DNA of 29,197 nucleotides, from assembly GCA_002361175.1 (NCBI GenBank), contig DESG01000114.1, positions 1 to 29,197 on the forward strand, written 5' to 3'. A program made the translations under genes and the position numbers. The DNA is from Lachnoclostridium sp. UBA3320. GTDB taxonomy: Bacteria > Bacillota > Clostridia > Lachnospirales > Lachnospiraceae. The first letter of the stretch is position 1, and each line of letters opens with the position of its first letter. The notes beneath the pieces were generated by a model that saw nothing but the letters and a program-made list of their open reading frames with translations, was not told the origin of the DNA and made no database searches. Shown one piece after another: positions 15,123 through 22,923 of this stretch.

Positions 15123-16532
15123 TTAAATATTAGCCATTTTTCCTACAATACCACAGCCATAAGGATAATATCCATCAGTTCGATTTGCCCATTTAGCAAT
15201 TACTAATGGTTTTCCATTTTCATCAAAGCCATACAAATCATACCCTGTAAATATTTCTACATGATAAATTCCTTTAAATCGTCCATTGTCTGAACCCGTT
15301 TCAAATAACAAGTCTCCTGCATTTAACTTAAAGTTTTCTACATTTTCTTTGCTAAAACCGCCTTTTAATAATTTATTGCGCTGTGAAAGCCATTTGGCAA
15401 GGTCTGCGGCTACAGGGGCGTAATTGGCAGAGCCAAAGTTGCAGCCATTTGGAGAGTATGAACGCCAAACAAGAGAACTACAGTCATAGTAGCCATTCTG
15501 CATTCTCTTTGCTTGGTCATATTTACTGCTGCCTACAATTTTATATGCAAGTTTTATAGCTTTTTTCTTCTTTTTAGTAGTGACAGATATTGCACAGCCA
15601 AGTTTTGCATCTCCAATTTTAGCGGTAATAACTGCATTACCTTGCTTTTTTGCTTTTATTTTTCCATTAGCTGTGACAGACACTTTTTTAGGATTTAAAG
15701 AACGAAATGACACTTTTTCTTTTGTTCCATGTACTTTAAGTTGTTTTGTCTGTCCTTTAGTTAAAAGTAAAGAAGAAGCAGACATTCTTATAGATATGAG
15801 TTTAAAATGAATTAAAAAATCTTTGCCATTTATGGTAAATATGATATCTGTATTACCTGGTGTAGTGCTTGATAATGTAATTGTATTATCATGTATTTCA
15901 TAATTGATATACATTGATTTATTAGATAAAGTCGCACTAACTTGTGCTGTATCATCATATTCATCAAGTATGTAAGGGCTGTTAATTTTAATATCTATAT
16001 TGCTGTCTGCATAAGAATTTTCTACCTTATACAATATTACAGAGTCTGTTTCTAGTGTTACATTACTCATATCTGGATATATGTTAAAGTAAAAGGATTT
16101 TTCAAAAAGCTCGTTTCCTTCATTGTCAAATCCTGTTACATATATTGTAGCGTCACCTATGGCGAGTGCTTGGTATTCACCAGAATCGCTTACACTTAGA
16201 ACTAGGTCATCACTGCTTTGGTAATTTACACCGATAAGACCATCTACAAGGTAATCGGGAAATAACTCTGTGTTGCTTTGGTCAATGTCAAATATACCAT
16301 TATTTCCTATGTAGAGAAACATTTCTTTATCTGTACTGCCAAGTAAAAATGTAGCTTCTGGATTGGGTGTTACTACTGTAGTTGGCATGGATGGTTCAAA
16401 AGATGGTTCTGGTTCTTCTGTATTTTCAAACGTAGAATCCCATTCAAATGCTTGTGCTGTTACAGTTAATCCTATTGTCATTGTAAAACAAGTTGCACCT
16501 ATAATACACTTTTTTAGTATTTTTCTTTTCAT
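15123..16532 (-). CDS. Secreted BIG2-domain NlpC/P60 family peptidase (probable cell-wall hydrolase)
   Basis: This is an exported protein of 469 residues. A signal peptide (KRKILKKC then a hydrophobic stretch) ends in AQA at about residue 28. A Pro/Glu-rich stretch and about 200 residues of beta-rich sequence follow. A bacterial Ig-like BIG2 domain spans about 247-320 (LTKGQTKQLKV...VSVTANGKIKAKKQGNAVIT), then a KKKKK hinge. A C-terminal NlpC/P60 domain has the catalytic Cys351 in YDCSSLVW and His424 in IYHVEIF. Such domains cut peptidoglycan stem-peptide bonds, so a role in wall turnover is likely. An in-frame ATG at 16544 overlaps the GGAGGG ribosome site, so I take the ATG at 16532. A good promoter lies upstream; the gene converges on araD. 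Confidence 0.82.
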   Translation of the reverse strand: MKRKILKKCIIGATCFTMTIGLTVTAQAFEWDSTFENTEEPEPSFEPSMPTTVVTPNPEATFLLGSTDKEMFLYIGNNGIFDIDQSNTELFPDYLVDGLIGVNYQSSDDLVLSVSDSGEYQALAIGDATIYVTGFDNEGNELFEKSFYFNIYPDMSNVTLETDSVILYKVENSYADSNIDIKINSPYILDEYDDTAQVSATLSNKSMYINYEIHDNTITLSSTTPGNTDIIFTINGKDFLIHFKLISIRMSASSLLLTKGQTKQLKVHGTKEKVSFRSLNPKKVSVTANGKIKAKKQGNAVITAKIGDAKLGCAISVTTKKKKKAIKLAYKIVGSSKYDQAKRMQNGYYDCSSLVWRSYSPNGCNFGSANYAPVAADLAKWLSQRNKLLKGGFSKENVENFKLNAGDLLFETGSDNGRFKGIYHVEIFTGYDLYGFDENGKPLVIAKWANRTDGYYPYGCGIVGKMANI

Positions 16533-16565
16533 AATTCCCTCCATTTGTATATATTTTTCTTTGTT

Positions 16566-16594
16566 ATTTTACATCACCATACATTTGCTATCAA
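16566..16594 (-). promoter_or_regulatory. Promoter of the NlpC/P60 gene
   Basis: Read on the minus strand, TTGATA (16594-16589) and TAAAAT (16571-16566) are separated by 17 bases. The transcript would start about 25-30 bases before the start codon. Confidence 0.7.
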
Positions 16595-16646
16595 GTATGC
16601 AGCAATAAATACTTTTTAATATAAATATTAAATATTCAATGCAGTG

Positions 16647-16675
16647 TAGAAAAAAATATGTTTATGTGTTAAAAT
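16647..16675 (+). promoter_or_regulatory. Probable promoter of the dUTPase gene (extended -10)
   Basis: TAAAAT at 16670-16675 is preceded by TGT, forming an extended -10. The hexamer 17 bases upstream (TAGAAA, 16647-16652) is a weak -35. It is arranged back to back with the wall-hydrolase promoter. Confidence 0.5.
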
Positions 16676-16717
16676 ATAAGAAATTTTTCACTACGACAGA
16701 AAGGCAAGGATTATACT

Positions 16718-17155
16718 ATGGAAAAAGTAATAAAGGTCAAGTATTTTACAGATAAGATTGATAAACTTGAGTATATAGGTGAAAAATCCGACTGGATTGA
16801 CCTTCGTGCATCTGAAGATATAGAACTTAAGAAGGGAGAATTTAAGCTTATCCCCCTTGGCGTTGCAATAAAACTTCCAAAAGGGTATGAAGCACATATT
16901 GTACCAAGAAGCAGTACATATAAGAATTTTGGTATTATTCAGACTAATGGCATAGGAATTGTTGACAATTCTTATTGTGGGAATAATGATATGTGGAGAA
17001 TGCCTGTTATTGCACTGCGTGATACAAAGGTGTGCATAAATGACAGAATATGCCAGTTTAGGATATTTGAAACCCAGCCTAAGCTTATATTTGAAGAGGT
17101 CAAACGTCTTGACGATATAGATAGGGGAGGATTTGGAAGCACGGGAAAATGTTAA
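16718..17155 (+). CDS. dut: dUTP diphosphatase (trimeric dUTPase family)
   Basis: dUTPase hydrolyses dUTP to dUMP and pyrophosphate, keeping uracil out of DNA and supplying thymidylate synthesis. The 145-residue length suits the homotrimeric family. Five motifs are recognisable: DLRA (29-32), PRSS (63-66) followed by KNFGI, GIVDNSYCGN (80-89) with the catalytic Asp83 and base-stacking Tyr, RICQFRI (near 108) and a C-terminal RGGFGSTG P-loop-like tail. Motif 1 lacks the usual Gly-Tyr before DLRA, and motif 2 has Ser where the classic enzyme has Gly-Leu, as in other clostridial versions. A ribosome site AGAAAGG lies upstream. A surface-protein gene follows 61 bases later, possibly co-transcribed. 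Confidence 0.87.
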   Translation: MEKVIKVKYFTDKIDKLEYIGEKSDWIDLRASEDIELKKGEFKLIPLGVAIKLPKGYEAHIVPRSSTYKNFGIIQTNGIGIVDNSYCGNNDMWRMPVIALRDTKVCINDRICQFRIFETQPKLIFEEVKRLDDIDRGGFGSTGKC

Positions 17156-17216
17156 ATTTTAAAGGTATAAGATTTAAAGATTTAAATATAGAATATCGAA
17201 ATGGAGGACATTTTTT

Positions 17217-18107
17217 ATGATTAATAATAAATATCTGATGGAAAAGATTAAAAGATTTGGAGGAGTAATAGTGGCTGCTGCTGTTGCATTTACAAGTGTT
17301 GTAACGACTTACAGCAGTGTGGCAGCTGCTCCGACAAGTCAAACTGTTGATGTTGATGGAACATACCATGCGGCACTTGGTGTGAAGACTGAAACTAAAA
17401 ATATTTATCGTATGGCGTATTATCACAAAAAAAGTGCTGGCTCTGATAAATGGAAACATCTTGCAATAGGTGATTATGGCTCTGAAGAATATACAAAAAT
17501 AGATAGTGAGTTTACTGATGTGACTATAAAAGGCAATGGAAAATATACAGTTAAGCTTGAAAATGGAAACTTTCAGGAAGAAACAAATTTTTCTAAAATG
17601 CAGGTTGCAACAGATATTCCAAATACAGGACAGATTACATTTTCGGATATGGTAATTAAGGTAAATGGTACTGAGGTAGGACGTTTTGATGAACCTTATA
17701 TTGATACACATGATGATGCTAATGGTAACTGCTGCCTTCTTATAATTAATAACGATAGGGAAGGATTTGAAGGAATTGATAATAATATTGTACCAGCAGG
17801 AACAGAAAACAAAATAACTGTTACATTTAAAGTAAGTGGTTTTAGTTATAAAAAGGGACAAAAACCTAAGCCAGCAGAGACAAAAACACCAAAACCAACT
17901 AAAAAGGCTAACGATAATAAAAAAACGCCTGCACCATCAAAGGAAAAAGCGACTAAACCTCCTGTAACTGAAACTACTGCACCTCCATCTGGCAATAAAC
18001 TTGCTGTTGACGAAGAAGTAAGACCTATTGTAATTATTTCAGTTATAGCTATAGCTGTAATATCTGTAATGTCTATTACTTTTAATGTAACCAAAAGGAA
18101 GAAATAG
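17217..18107 (+). CDS. Membrane-anchored surface protein with a carbohydrate-binding-like module
   Basis: I do not recognise a named family with certainty. The 296 residues show an N-terminal export signal (KIKRFGG plus a hydrophobic stretch ending VAAA at about 38) and a beta-rich domain (about 44-210; GTYHAALGVKTET, GNGKYTVKLENGNF, VATDIPNTGQITFSDMVIKV). A low-complexity Lys/Pro/Thr wall-spanning linker (about 214-260), one transmembrane helix (270-290) and a basic NVTKRKK tail complete it. There is no LPXTG motif. The beta domain resembles modules I recall repeated in rumen and gut clostridial polysaccharide-degrading enzymes, so glycan binding is a guess. GGAGG lies nine bases before the ATG and a strong terminator follows. 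Confidence 0.65.
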   Translation: MINNKYLMEKIKRFGGVIVAAAVAFTSVVTTYSSVAAAPTSQTVDVDGTYHAALGVKTETKNIYRMAYYHKKSAGSDKWKHLAIGDYGSEEYTKIDSEFTDVTIKGNGKYTVKLENGNFQEETNFSKMQVATDIPNTGQITFSDMVIKVNGTEVGRFDEPYIDTHDDANGNCCLLIINNDREGFEGIDNNIVPAGTENKITVTFKVSGFSYKKGQKPKPAETKTPKPTKKANDNKKTPAPSKEKATKPPVTETTAPPSGNKLAVDEEVRPIVIISVIAIAVISVMSITFNVTKRKK

Positions 18108-18118
18108 TGTATTTTATT

Positions 18119-18159
18119 AAGAATACCACTGAAATTGGCGCAGTGGTATTCTTTTTTTT
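18119..18159 (+). terminator. Intrinsic terminator after the surface-protein gene
   Basis: AAGAATACCACTG (18119-18131) pairs with CAGTGGTATTCTT (18141-18153), giving a 13-bp stem with a 9-base loop that runs into T8. It lies between converging genes and may also stop prfC transcripts, though the T run is much shorter on that side. Confidence 0.92.
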
Positions 18160-18173
18160 CTTAAATGTCAATA

Positions 18174-19772
18174 TTAGTTTTTCTTAAATTCAAGCAGTTC
18201 AAGCCCTTTATTGTCATCTAAAACCATTTTAATCATCCATTCATTGACAAACAAAAGCAGTGGATTTCCTTTCATATCTTTTACAGCTTTTACGTTATTT
18301 AAGCGTTTAAGCTTTGTCACATCTGTAGATGGGTCGCCTATCCAGCGAATAAAGCCATAAGGCAAGGCTTCAAGTCTTATTTCACATCCATATTCGTTTT
18401 CAAGGCGGAATTTAAGTACATCAAATTGAAGCACACCAACAACACCAACAATTATTTCAGACATTCCTGCACTGTATTCTTGAAATATCTGTATAGCGCC
18501 TTCCTGTGCAATCTGTGTAATGCCTTTTACAAACTGCTTGCGTTTCATCGAATTAAGCTGTATTACACGGCAAAAATGTTCAGGTGCAAATGTAGGTATG
18601 CCTTCGTATTCAAATTTTTTGCCAGGAACGGTGATTGTATCACCTATTGAAAATATCCCAGGGTCAAAGACACCTATAACATCACCAGCATATGCTTCTG
18701 AAATAACATGTCTGTCCTGTGCCATAATCTGTTGTGGCTGTGAAAGTTTAAGTTTCCGTTTGCTCTGTACATGGTAAACATCCAAAGAAGCATCAAACTT
18801 GCCAGAACATATGCGCATAAATGCAATTCTATCTCTGTGTGATTTATTCATATTGGCCTGTATTTTAAACACAAAAGCTGAAAACTGTTCTGAAAACGGG
18901 TCAATTAGTCCTTCATTTGAAAGTCGTGGCAGTGGTGATGAAGTCATATCCAGAAAATATTTAAGGAATATTCCAACACCAAATGTATTTAAAGCAGAAC
19001 CAAAAAATACAGGAGAAAGCTCTCCCTTGCTCACTTTTTCTAAGTCAAGAGAATCGCTTGCACCATCAAGAAGTTCTATTTCGTCAAGAAGTTGCTTGTA
19101 TAGATCATCTGGGACAATATCACGAAGTTTTTCATCATCAATTAAGTAATCAGTTTCGGCAGCAGATTTAGCACCACCTGTAGAAACTGCTTCAAAAGTG
19201 CGTACTGTCTTAGCTTTTCTGTCATATATACCTTTAAACTGCTTGCCAGAACCAATAGGCCAGTTTATAGGGCATGTACGTATTCCAAGAACAGTTTCAA
19301 TATCGTCAAGAAGTTCAAAAGAATCTTTTGCATCTCTGTCCATCTTATTTATAAATGTAAAAATAGGGATATGCCTCATTACACATACTTTAAAAAGTTT
19401 TATAGTCTGAGCCTCTACGCCTTTAGAGGCATCTATTACCATCACAGCAGAATCAGCAGCCATAAGAGTTCGGTAAGTGTCCTCTGAAAAGTCTTGGTGT
19501 CCTGGTGTGTCAAGAATATTTATGCAGAAGCCATCATAATTAAACTGTAACACAGAAGATGTTACAGAGATTCCACGTTCTTTTTCAATTTCCATCCAAT
19601 CAGATACAGCGTATTTAGAATTGGCTTTTCCTTTAACAGAGCCAGCTGTATTGATTGCCCCGCCATAGAGCAAAAATTTTTCAGTAAGGGTGGTTTTGCC
19701 AGCATCAGGGTGTGAGATAATGGCAAAAGTCCTTCTTTTTTCAATTTCCTTTTTTAAATTTTTATCCGACAT
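18174..19772 (-). CDS. prfC: Peptide chain release factor 3 (RF3)
   Basis: RF3 is the translational GTPase that recycles RF1/RF2 from the ribosome after peptide release. The 532-residue length is typical. The GTPase domain shows G1 SHPDAGKTT (20-28), the switch region ERGISVTSSV, G3 DTPGHQD and G4 NKMDR. Then come the domain 2 beta barrel (AFVFKIQANM...HRDRIAFMRICSG) and the RF3-specific C-terminal domain (VVGVLQFDVLKFRLENEYG). These separate it from EF-G and from tetracycline-protection proteins. GAGG lies 7-8 bases before the ATG, and a consensus promoter lies 33 bases further upstream. It is transcribed alone and divergently from the reductase gene. Confidence 0.96.
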   Translation of the reverse strand: MSDKNLKKEIEKRRTFAIISHPDAGKTTLTEKFLLYGGAINTAGSVKGKANSKYAVSDWMEIEKERGISVTSSVLQFNYDGFCINILDTPGHQDFSEDTYRTLMAADSAVMVIDASKGVEAQTIKLFKVCVMRHIPIFTFINKMDRDAKDSFELLDDIETVLGIRTCPINWPIGSGKQFKGIYDRKAKTVRTFEAVSTGGAKSAAETDYLIDDEKLRDIVPDDLYKQLLDEIELLDGASDSLDLEKVSKGELSPVFFGSALNTFGVGIFLKYFLDMTSSPLPRLSNEGLIDPFSEQFSAFVFKIQANMNKSHRDRIAFMRICSGKFDASLDVYHVQSKRKLKLSQPQQIMAQDRHVISEAYAGDVIGVFDPGIFSIGDTITVPGKKFEYEGIPTFAPEHFCRVIQLNSMKRKQFVKGITQIAQEGAIQIFQEYSAGMSEIIVGVVGVLQFDVLKFRLENEYGCEIRLEALPYGFIRWIGDPSTDVTKLKRLNNVKAVKDMKGNPLLLFVNEWMIKMVLDDNKGLELLEFKKN

Positions 19773-19804
19773 AAATTAGCCTCATTTCTGGAAGATATGG
19801 AAAT

Positions 19805-19833
19805 ATATTATCATTGTATATAGGGTATGTCAA
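19805..19833 (-). promoter_or_regulatory. Promoter of prfC
   Basis: On the minus strand TTGACA (19833-19828) and TAATAT (19810-19805) are separated by 17 bases. The -35 box is only 21 bases from that of the divergent reductase promoter, so the two polymerases could compete. Confidence 0.82.
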
Positions 19834-19854
19834 ATTTATTTTTGCTAAAGAAAT

Positions 19855-19883
19855 TTGAAATTTTTGTAGTTATCTGATAAAAT
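19855..19883 (+). promoter_or_regulatory. Promoter of the aldo/keto reductase gene
   Basis: TTGAAA (19855-19860) and TAAAAT (19878-19883) are separated by 17 bases. The same two hexamers and spacing occur upstream of purM. Confidence 0.72.
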
Positions 19884-19954
19884 CAAAAATAGTATAAACT
19901 AGGTATGGGAATGAACTAATTTCTAATATTGATTTTAAGAAAGGATGGATAGTA

Positions 19955-21094
19955 ATGGTAACGAAAAAATTTCAAGATTTAACATTGTCAGCACTTGGCA
20001 TGGGAACAATGCGTCTTCCTGTATTAGATGGTGACGATACTAAGGTTGATGAGGAAAAGACAGCTGAAATGGTTGCTTATGCAATGGAACATGGAATTAA
20101 CTATTATGATACAGCATGGGGATATCACGGCGGTAATTCAGAACTTGTTATGGGCAGGGTTTTAAGTAAATACCCACGTAACAGCTTTTATCTTGCCACC
20201 AAGTTTCCAGGATATGACCTTTCAAATATGGATAAAGTGGAAGAAATATTTGAAAAACAATTAGAGAAGTGCCAGACAAAGTATTTTGATTTTTATCTAT
20301 TTCACAATGTCTGTGAGATAAATATTGATGCTTACCTTGACAGAAAATATGGTATATATGAGTATCTGTTGGAGCAGAAAAAGAATGGGCGTATACGCCA
20401 TCTGGGCTTTTCTGCACATGGAAGCTGTGAGGTAATGGAGCGCTTCTTAAAAGCGTATGGTGAAAGAATGGAATTTTGTCAGATACAGTTAAATTATATT
20501 GACTGGTCATTCCAAGATGCAAAGGCAAAAGTTGAATTATTATCTAAATACAATATTCCAGTATGGGTTATGGAGCCGCTGCGTGGCGGAAAGCTTGCAA
20601 AATTGCCAGAGGATGCAGAAAGAAAATTAAAAGGAATAAGACCTGATGAAGGTATTCCAGCGTGGGCATTTCGTTTCTTGCAAAGCATTAAAGGTGTAAC
20701 AATGATACTTTCTGGAATGTCAAACTTTGAGCAGACACAGGATAATATTAAAACATTTGAAACTGATAAGCCTTTATCTGATGAAGAGATGAAATCATTA
20801 TTAGAAGTTGCAGGTGGTATGCTGCATAACAGCCTTCCATGCACAGCCTGTCATTATTGCACCAGCCACTGTCCAAAGGGGCTTGATATACCTACTCTTA
20901 TAGAGCTTTATAATGAACATAACTTTACTGGCGGTGGATTCTTAGCACCAATGGCTGTTATGGCAATGCCAGAAGAAAAACGCCCATCAGCATGTGTTGG
21001 CTGCCGCAGTTGTGAAGCAGTCTGTCCACAGCAGATTAAAATATCAGAGGCAATGAGTGATTTTGCAGCAAAGCTTGCAGCAAATCCTTTTTAA
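19955..21094 (+). CDS. Aldo/keto reductase with C-terminal 2x[4Fe-4S] ferredoxin-like domain
   Basis: This predicted cytosolic oxidoreductase has 379 residues. Residues 1-270 form the aldo/keto reductase barrel with the full catalytic tetrad Asp52, Tyr57, Lys83 and His117. Residues about 290-365 carry two cysteine clusters, C296-x2-C-x2-C-x3-C306 and C347-x2-C-x2-C-x3-C357, each followed by Pro or Pro-Lys as in bacterial ferredoxins. This fusion is common in anaerobic Clostridia and suggests electron exchange between a carbonyl substrate and ferredoxin, with or without NAD(P)H. The substrate is unknown. The first cluster is CTACHYCTSHCPKG and the second CVGCRSCEAVCPQQ. The ribosome site GAAAGGA is adequate and the gene is probably monocistronic. 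Confidence 0.88.
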   Translation: MVTKKFQDLTLSALGMGTMRLPVLDGDDTKVDEEKTAEMVAYAMEHGINYYDTAWGYHGGNSELVMGRVLSKYPRNSFYLATKFPGYDLSNMDKVEEIFEKQLEKCQTKYFDFYLFHNVCEINIDAYLDRKYGIYEYLLEQKKNGRIRHLGFSAHGSCEVMERFLKAYGERMEFCQIQLNYIDWSFQDAKAKVELLSKYNIPVWVMEPLRGGKLAKLPEDAERKLKGIRPDEGIPAWAFRFLQSIKGVTMILSGMSNFEQTQDNIKTFETDKPLSDEEMKSLLEVAGGMLHNSLPCTACHYCTSHCPKGLDIPTLIELYNEHNFTGGGFLAPMAVMAMPEEKRPSACVGCRSCEAVCPQQIKISEAMSDFAAKLAANPF

Positions 21095-21139
21095 AGTTTA
21101 AAAAGAGTTTTACAACAATAGCATTAGAAAAATATTTTT

Positions 21140-21168
21140 TTGAAAAATTGATTTCTTTATGGTAAAAT
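21140..21168 (+). promoter_or_regulatory. Promoter of the purM-purN-purD-glyA operon
   Basis: TTGAAA (21140-21145) and TAAAAT (21163-21168) are separated by 17 bases, and the start would be near 21175. The roughly 50-base leader shows no purine riboswitch or other structured element. Confidence 0.75.
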
Positions 21169-21225
21169 TAAGTAGATTTTGGTAAAAACAAAAGTGCCCA
21201 TTGACAGGCAGAAACGGAGGCAGTA

Positions 21226-22254
21226 ATGGATTACAAAAATGCAGGTGTAGACATTGAGGCAGGTTACAAAGCTGTAGAACTTATGAAAAAGCATATAGAC
21301 AGTACTATGCGTAGTGAAGTTCTTACAGGTATTGGCGGCTTTTCAGGCGCATTTTCAATGACACCTTTTAAGGACATGGAAGAACCTGTGCTTGTATCAG
21401 GTACAGACGGTGTAGGAACTAAGCTTAAAATTGCTTTTGCAATGGACAAGCACGATACTGTTGGCATTGACTGTGTTGCAATGTGTGTAAATGATATTGC
21501 GTGCGCTGGAGGTGAACCATTATTTTTCCTTGACTATATAGCATGTGGCAAAAATGAACCAGAAAAGATTGCTAGTATTGTAAGTGGTGTTGCAAAAGGA
21601 TGTTGTCAGGCAGGGGCTGCGCTTATTGGTGGTGAAACTGCTGAAATGCCAGGATTTTATCCTAAAGATGAGTATGACCTTGCTGGTTTTGCTGTTGGCA
21701 TTGTAGACCGCAAAAATATGATTACAGGCGAAAGCATTATATCAGGTGATGTAATTATAGGCATTATGTCATCAGGGATTCACAGCAATGGTTTCTCACT
21801 TGTGCGCAGGGTGTTTGACACTAGAAAAGAAAGCCTTGGCAGAACTTATGAATCGCTTGGTGGAAAAAGTATTGGTGAAACTTTGCTGGAACCTACCATT
21901 ATATATGTCAAAGCCCTGCGTGCTGTTAAAGAGGGTGGCATAGATATAAAAGGCTGTTGTCATATTACAGGCGGTGGATTCTATGAAAATGTACCACGTA
22001 TGCTGCATGATGGCGTACATGCACAAATACAGGCTGACAGTTACGAAGTGCCTCCTATATTTAATATGCTTGCGGAAGATGGAAATATCTCAAAAGATAT
22101 AATGTATAACACATTTAACATGGGTATCGGAATGATGCTTGCAGTAAATGAAGCTGACGCAGATAAGACTGTAGAGCTTATAAACAGCTCAGGGCAAAAA
22201 GCCTGTATTATAGGCAGAATAACAGAGGGGCAAAAAGGTGTGACATTAGTATAA
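21226..22254 (+). CDS. purM: Phosphoribosylformylglycinamidine cyclo-ligase (AIR synthetase)
   Basis: PurM closes the imidazole ring in purine synthesis: FGAM plus ATP gives AIR. The 342-residue chain matches the family throughout. It begins with the start-proximal YKNAGVDIEAGY, then GIGGFSGAF, the nucleotide-binding LVSGTDGVGTKLKIA (about 51-65), the metal-binding VNDIACAGGEPLFFLDYIACG, GGETAEMPGFY and the C-terminal HITGGGFYENVPR. GGAGG lies before the ATG. It is the first gene of a four-gene run; purN follows after 28 bases. Confidence 0.97.
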   Translation: MDYKNAGVDIEAGYKAVELMKKHIDSTMRSEVLTGIGGFSGAFSMTPFKDMEEPVLVSGTDGVGTKLKIAFAMDKHDTVGIDCVAMCVNDIACAGGEPLFFLDYIACGKNEPEKIASIVSGVAKGCCQAGAALIGGETAEMPGFYPKDEYDLAGFAVGIVDRKNMITGESIISGDVIIGIMSSGIHSNGFSLVRRVFDTRKESLGRTYESLGGKSIGETLLEPTIIYVKALRAVKEGGIDIKGCCHITGGGFYENVPRMLHDGVHAQIQADSYEVPPIFNMLAEDGNISKDIMYNTFNMGIGMMLAVNEADADKTVELINSSGQKACIIGRITEGQKGVTLV

Positions 22255-22282
22255 GTAATAATCAGAAAGGTATGGTATTATT

Positions 22283-22906
22283 ATGCAAAAGATTGCTGTA
22301 TGTGTTTCTGGTGGTGGGACAAATCTTCAGGCGATTATTGACAGTATAGCCGATGGCACTATTAAAAACACAGAGATAGCTGTAGTAATTAGTAATAAAG
22401 CTAATGCATTTGCGCTTGAACGTGCAAAGAAAGCTAATATTTCCAGCATATGTATAAACCCAAAGGAATATGCAGATAAAAAACAGTTTGCTGCTGCAAT
22501 GATAGATACATTTAAAGAATATAATATTGATCTGGTAGTGTTTGCTGGTTATCTTGTGGTTGTCCCAGACGAGATAATTAAAGAATACAGGAACCGTATT
22601 ATAAACATACACCCATCACTTATCCCAGCACACTGTGGCATGGGGTATTATGGGCTTAAAGTCCATGAAAGCGTGCTTGCGGCAGGCAATAAAGTGACAG
22701 GGGCTACTGTACATTTTGTAGATGAAGAAGCAGACCATGGGCCAATAATTTTACAAAAAGCTGTAGAGGTACAAGAAGGCGATACACCAGAAATTCTTCA
22801 AAAACGTGTAATGGAGGAGGCGGAGTGGAAAATTTTGCCTATGGCCATTAATTTAATTGGAGAAGGAAAGGTATATATAAAAGATAATATTGCGCATATT
22901 AGTTAG
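22283..22906 (+). CDS. purN: Phosphoribosylglycinamide formyltransferase (GART)
   Basis: PurN transfers a formyl group from 10-formyl-tetrahydrofolate to GAR, the third step of purine synthesis. The 207-residue protein has the phosphate-binding VSGGGTNLQAIID (8-20) and the catalytic triad Asn108, His110 (INIHPSLIP) and Asp151 (DEEADHGP). The loop GMGYYGLKVHESVLAAG replaces the GLHTHRQAL form of E. coli, as is usual in Clostridia. It is upstream of purD, whose product forms the GAR that PurN uses. Confidence 0.96.
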   Translation: MQKIAVCVSGGGTNLQAIIDSIADGTIKNTEIAVVISNKANAFALERAKKANISSICINPKEYADKKQFAAAMIDTFKEYNIDLVVFAGYLVVVPDEIIKEYRNRIINIHPSLIPAHCGMGYYGLKVHESVLAAGNKVTGATVHFVDEEADHGPIILQKAVEVQEGDTPEILQKRVMEEAEWKILPMAINLIGEGKVYIKDNIAHIS

Positions 22907-22923
22907 GCAGAGGAGGCTTTTAA

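Noticed and set aside
16718..17155. dUTPase motif differences as a sign of a new function
   Set aside because: The altered motif 1 and 2 residues also occur in other clostridial dUTPases as far as I recall, and all five motifs are in order.
17100..17861. 253-residue minus-strand open frame
   Set aside because: It overlaps the dUTPase end and the surface-protein gene, is dominated by Cys, Ile, Phe and Ser in the manner of antisense frames, and has no ribosome site or domain.
21169..21225. Purine riboswitch or PurR box upstream of purM
   Set aside because: The leader is only about 50 bases with no three-way junction, and I see no recognisable PurR-type box.
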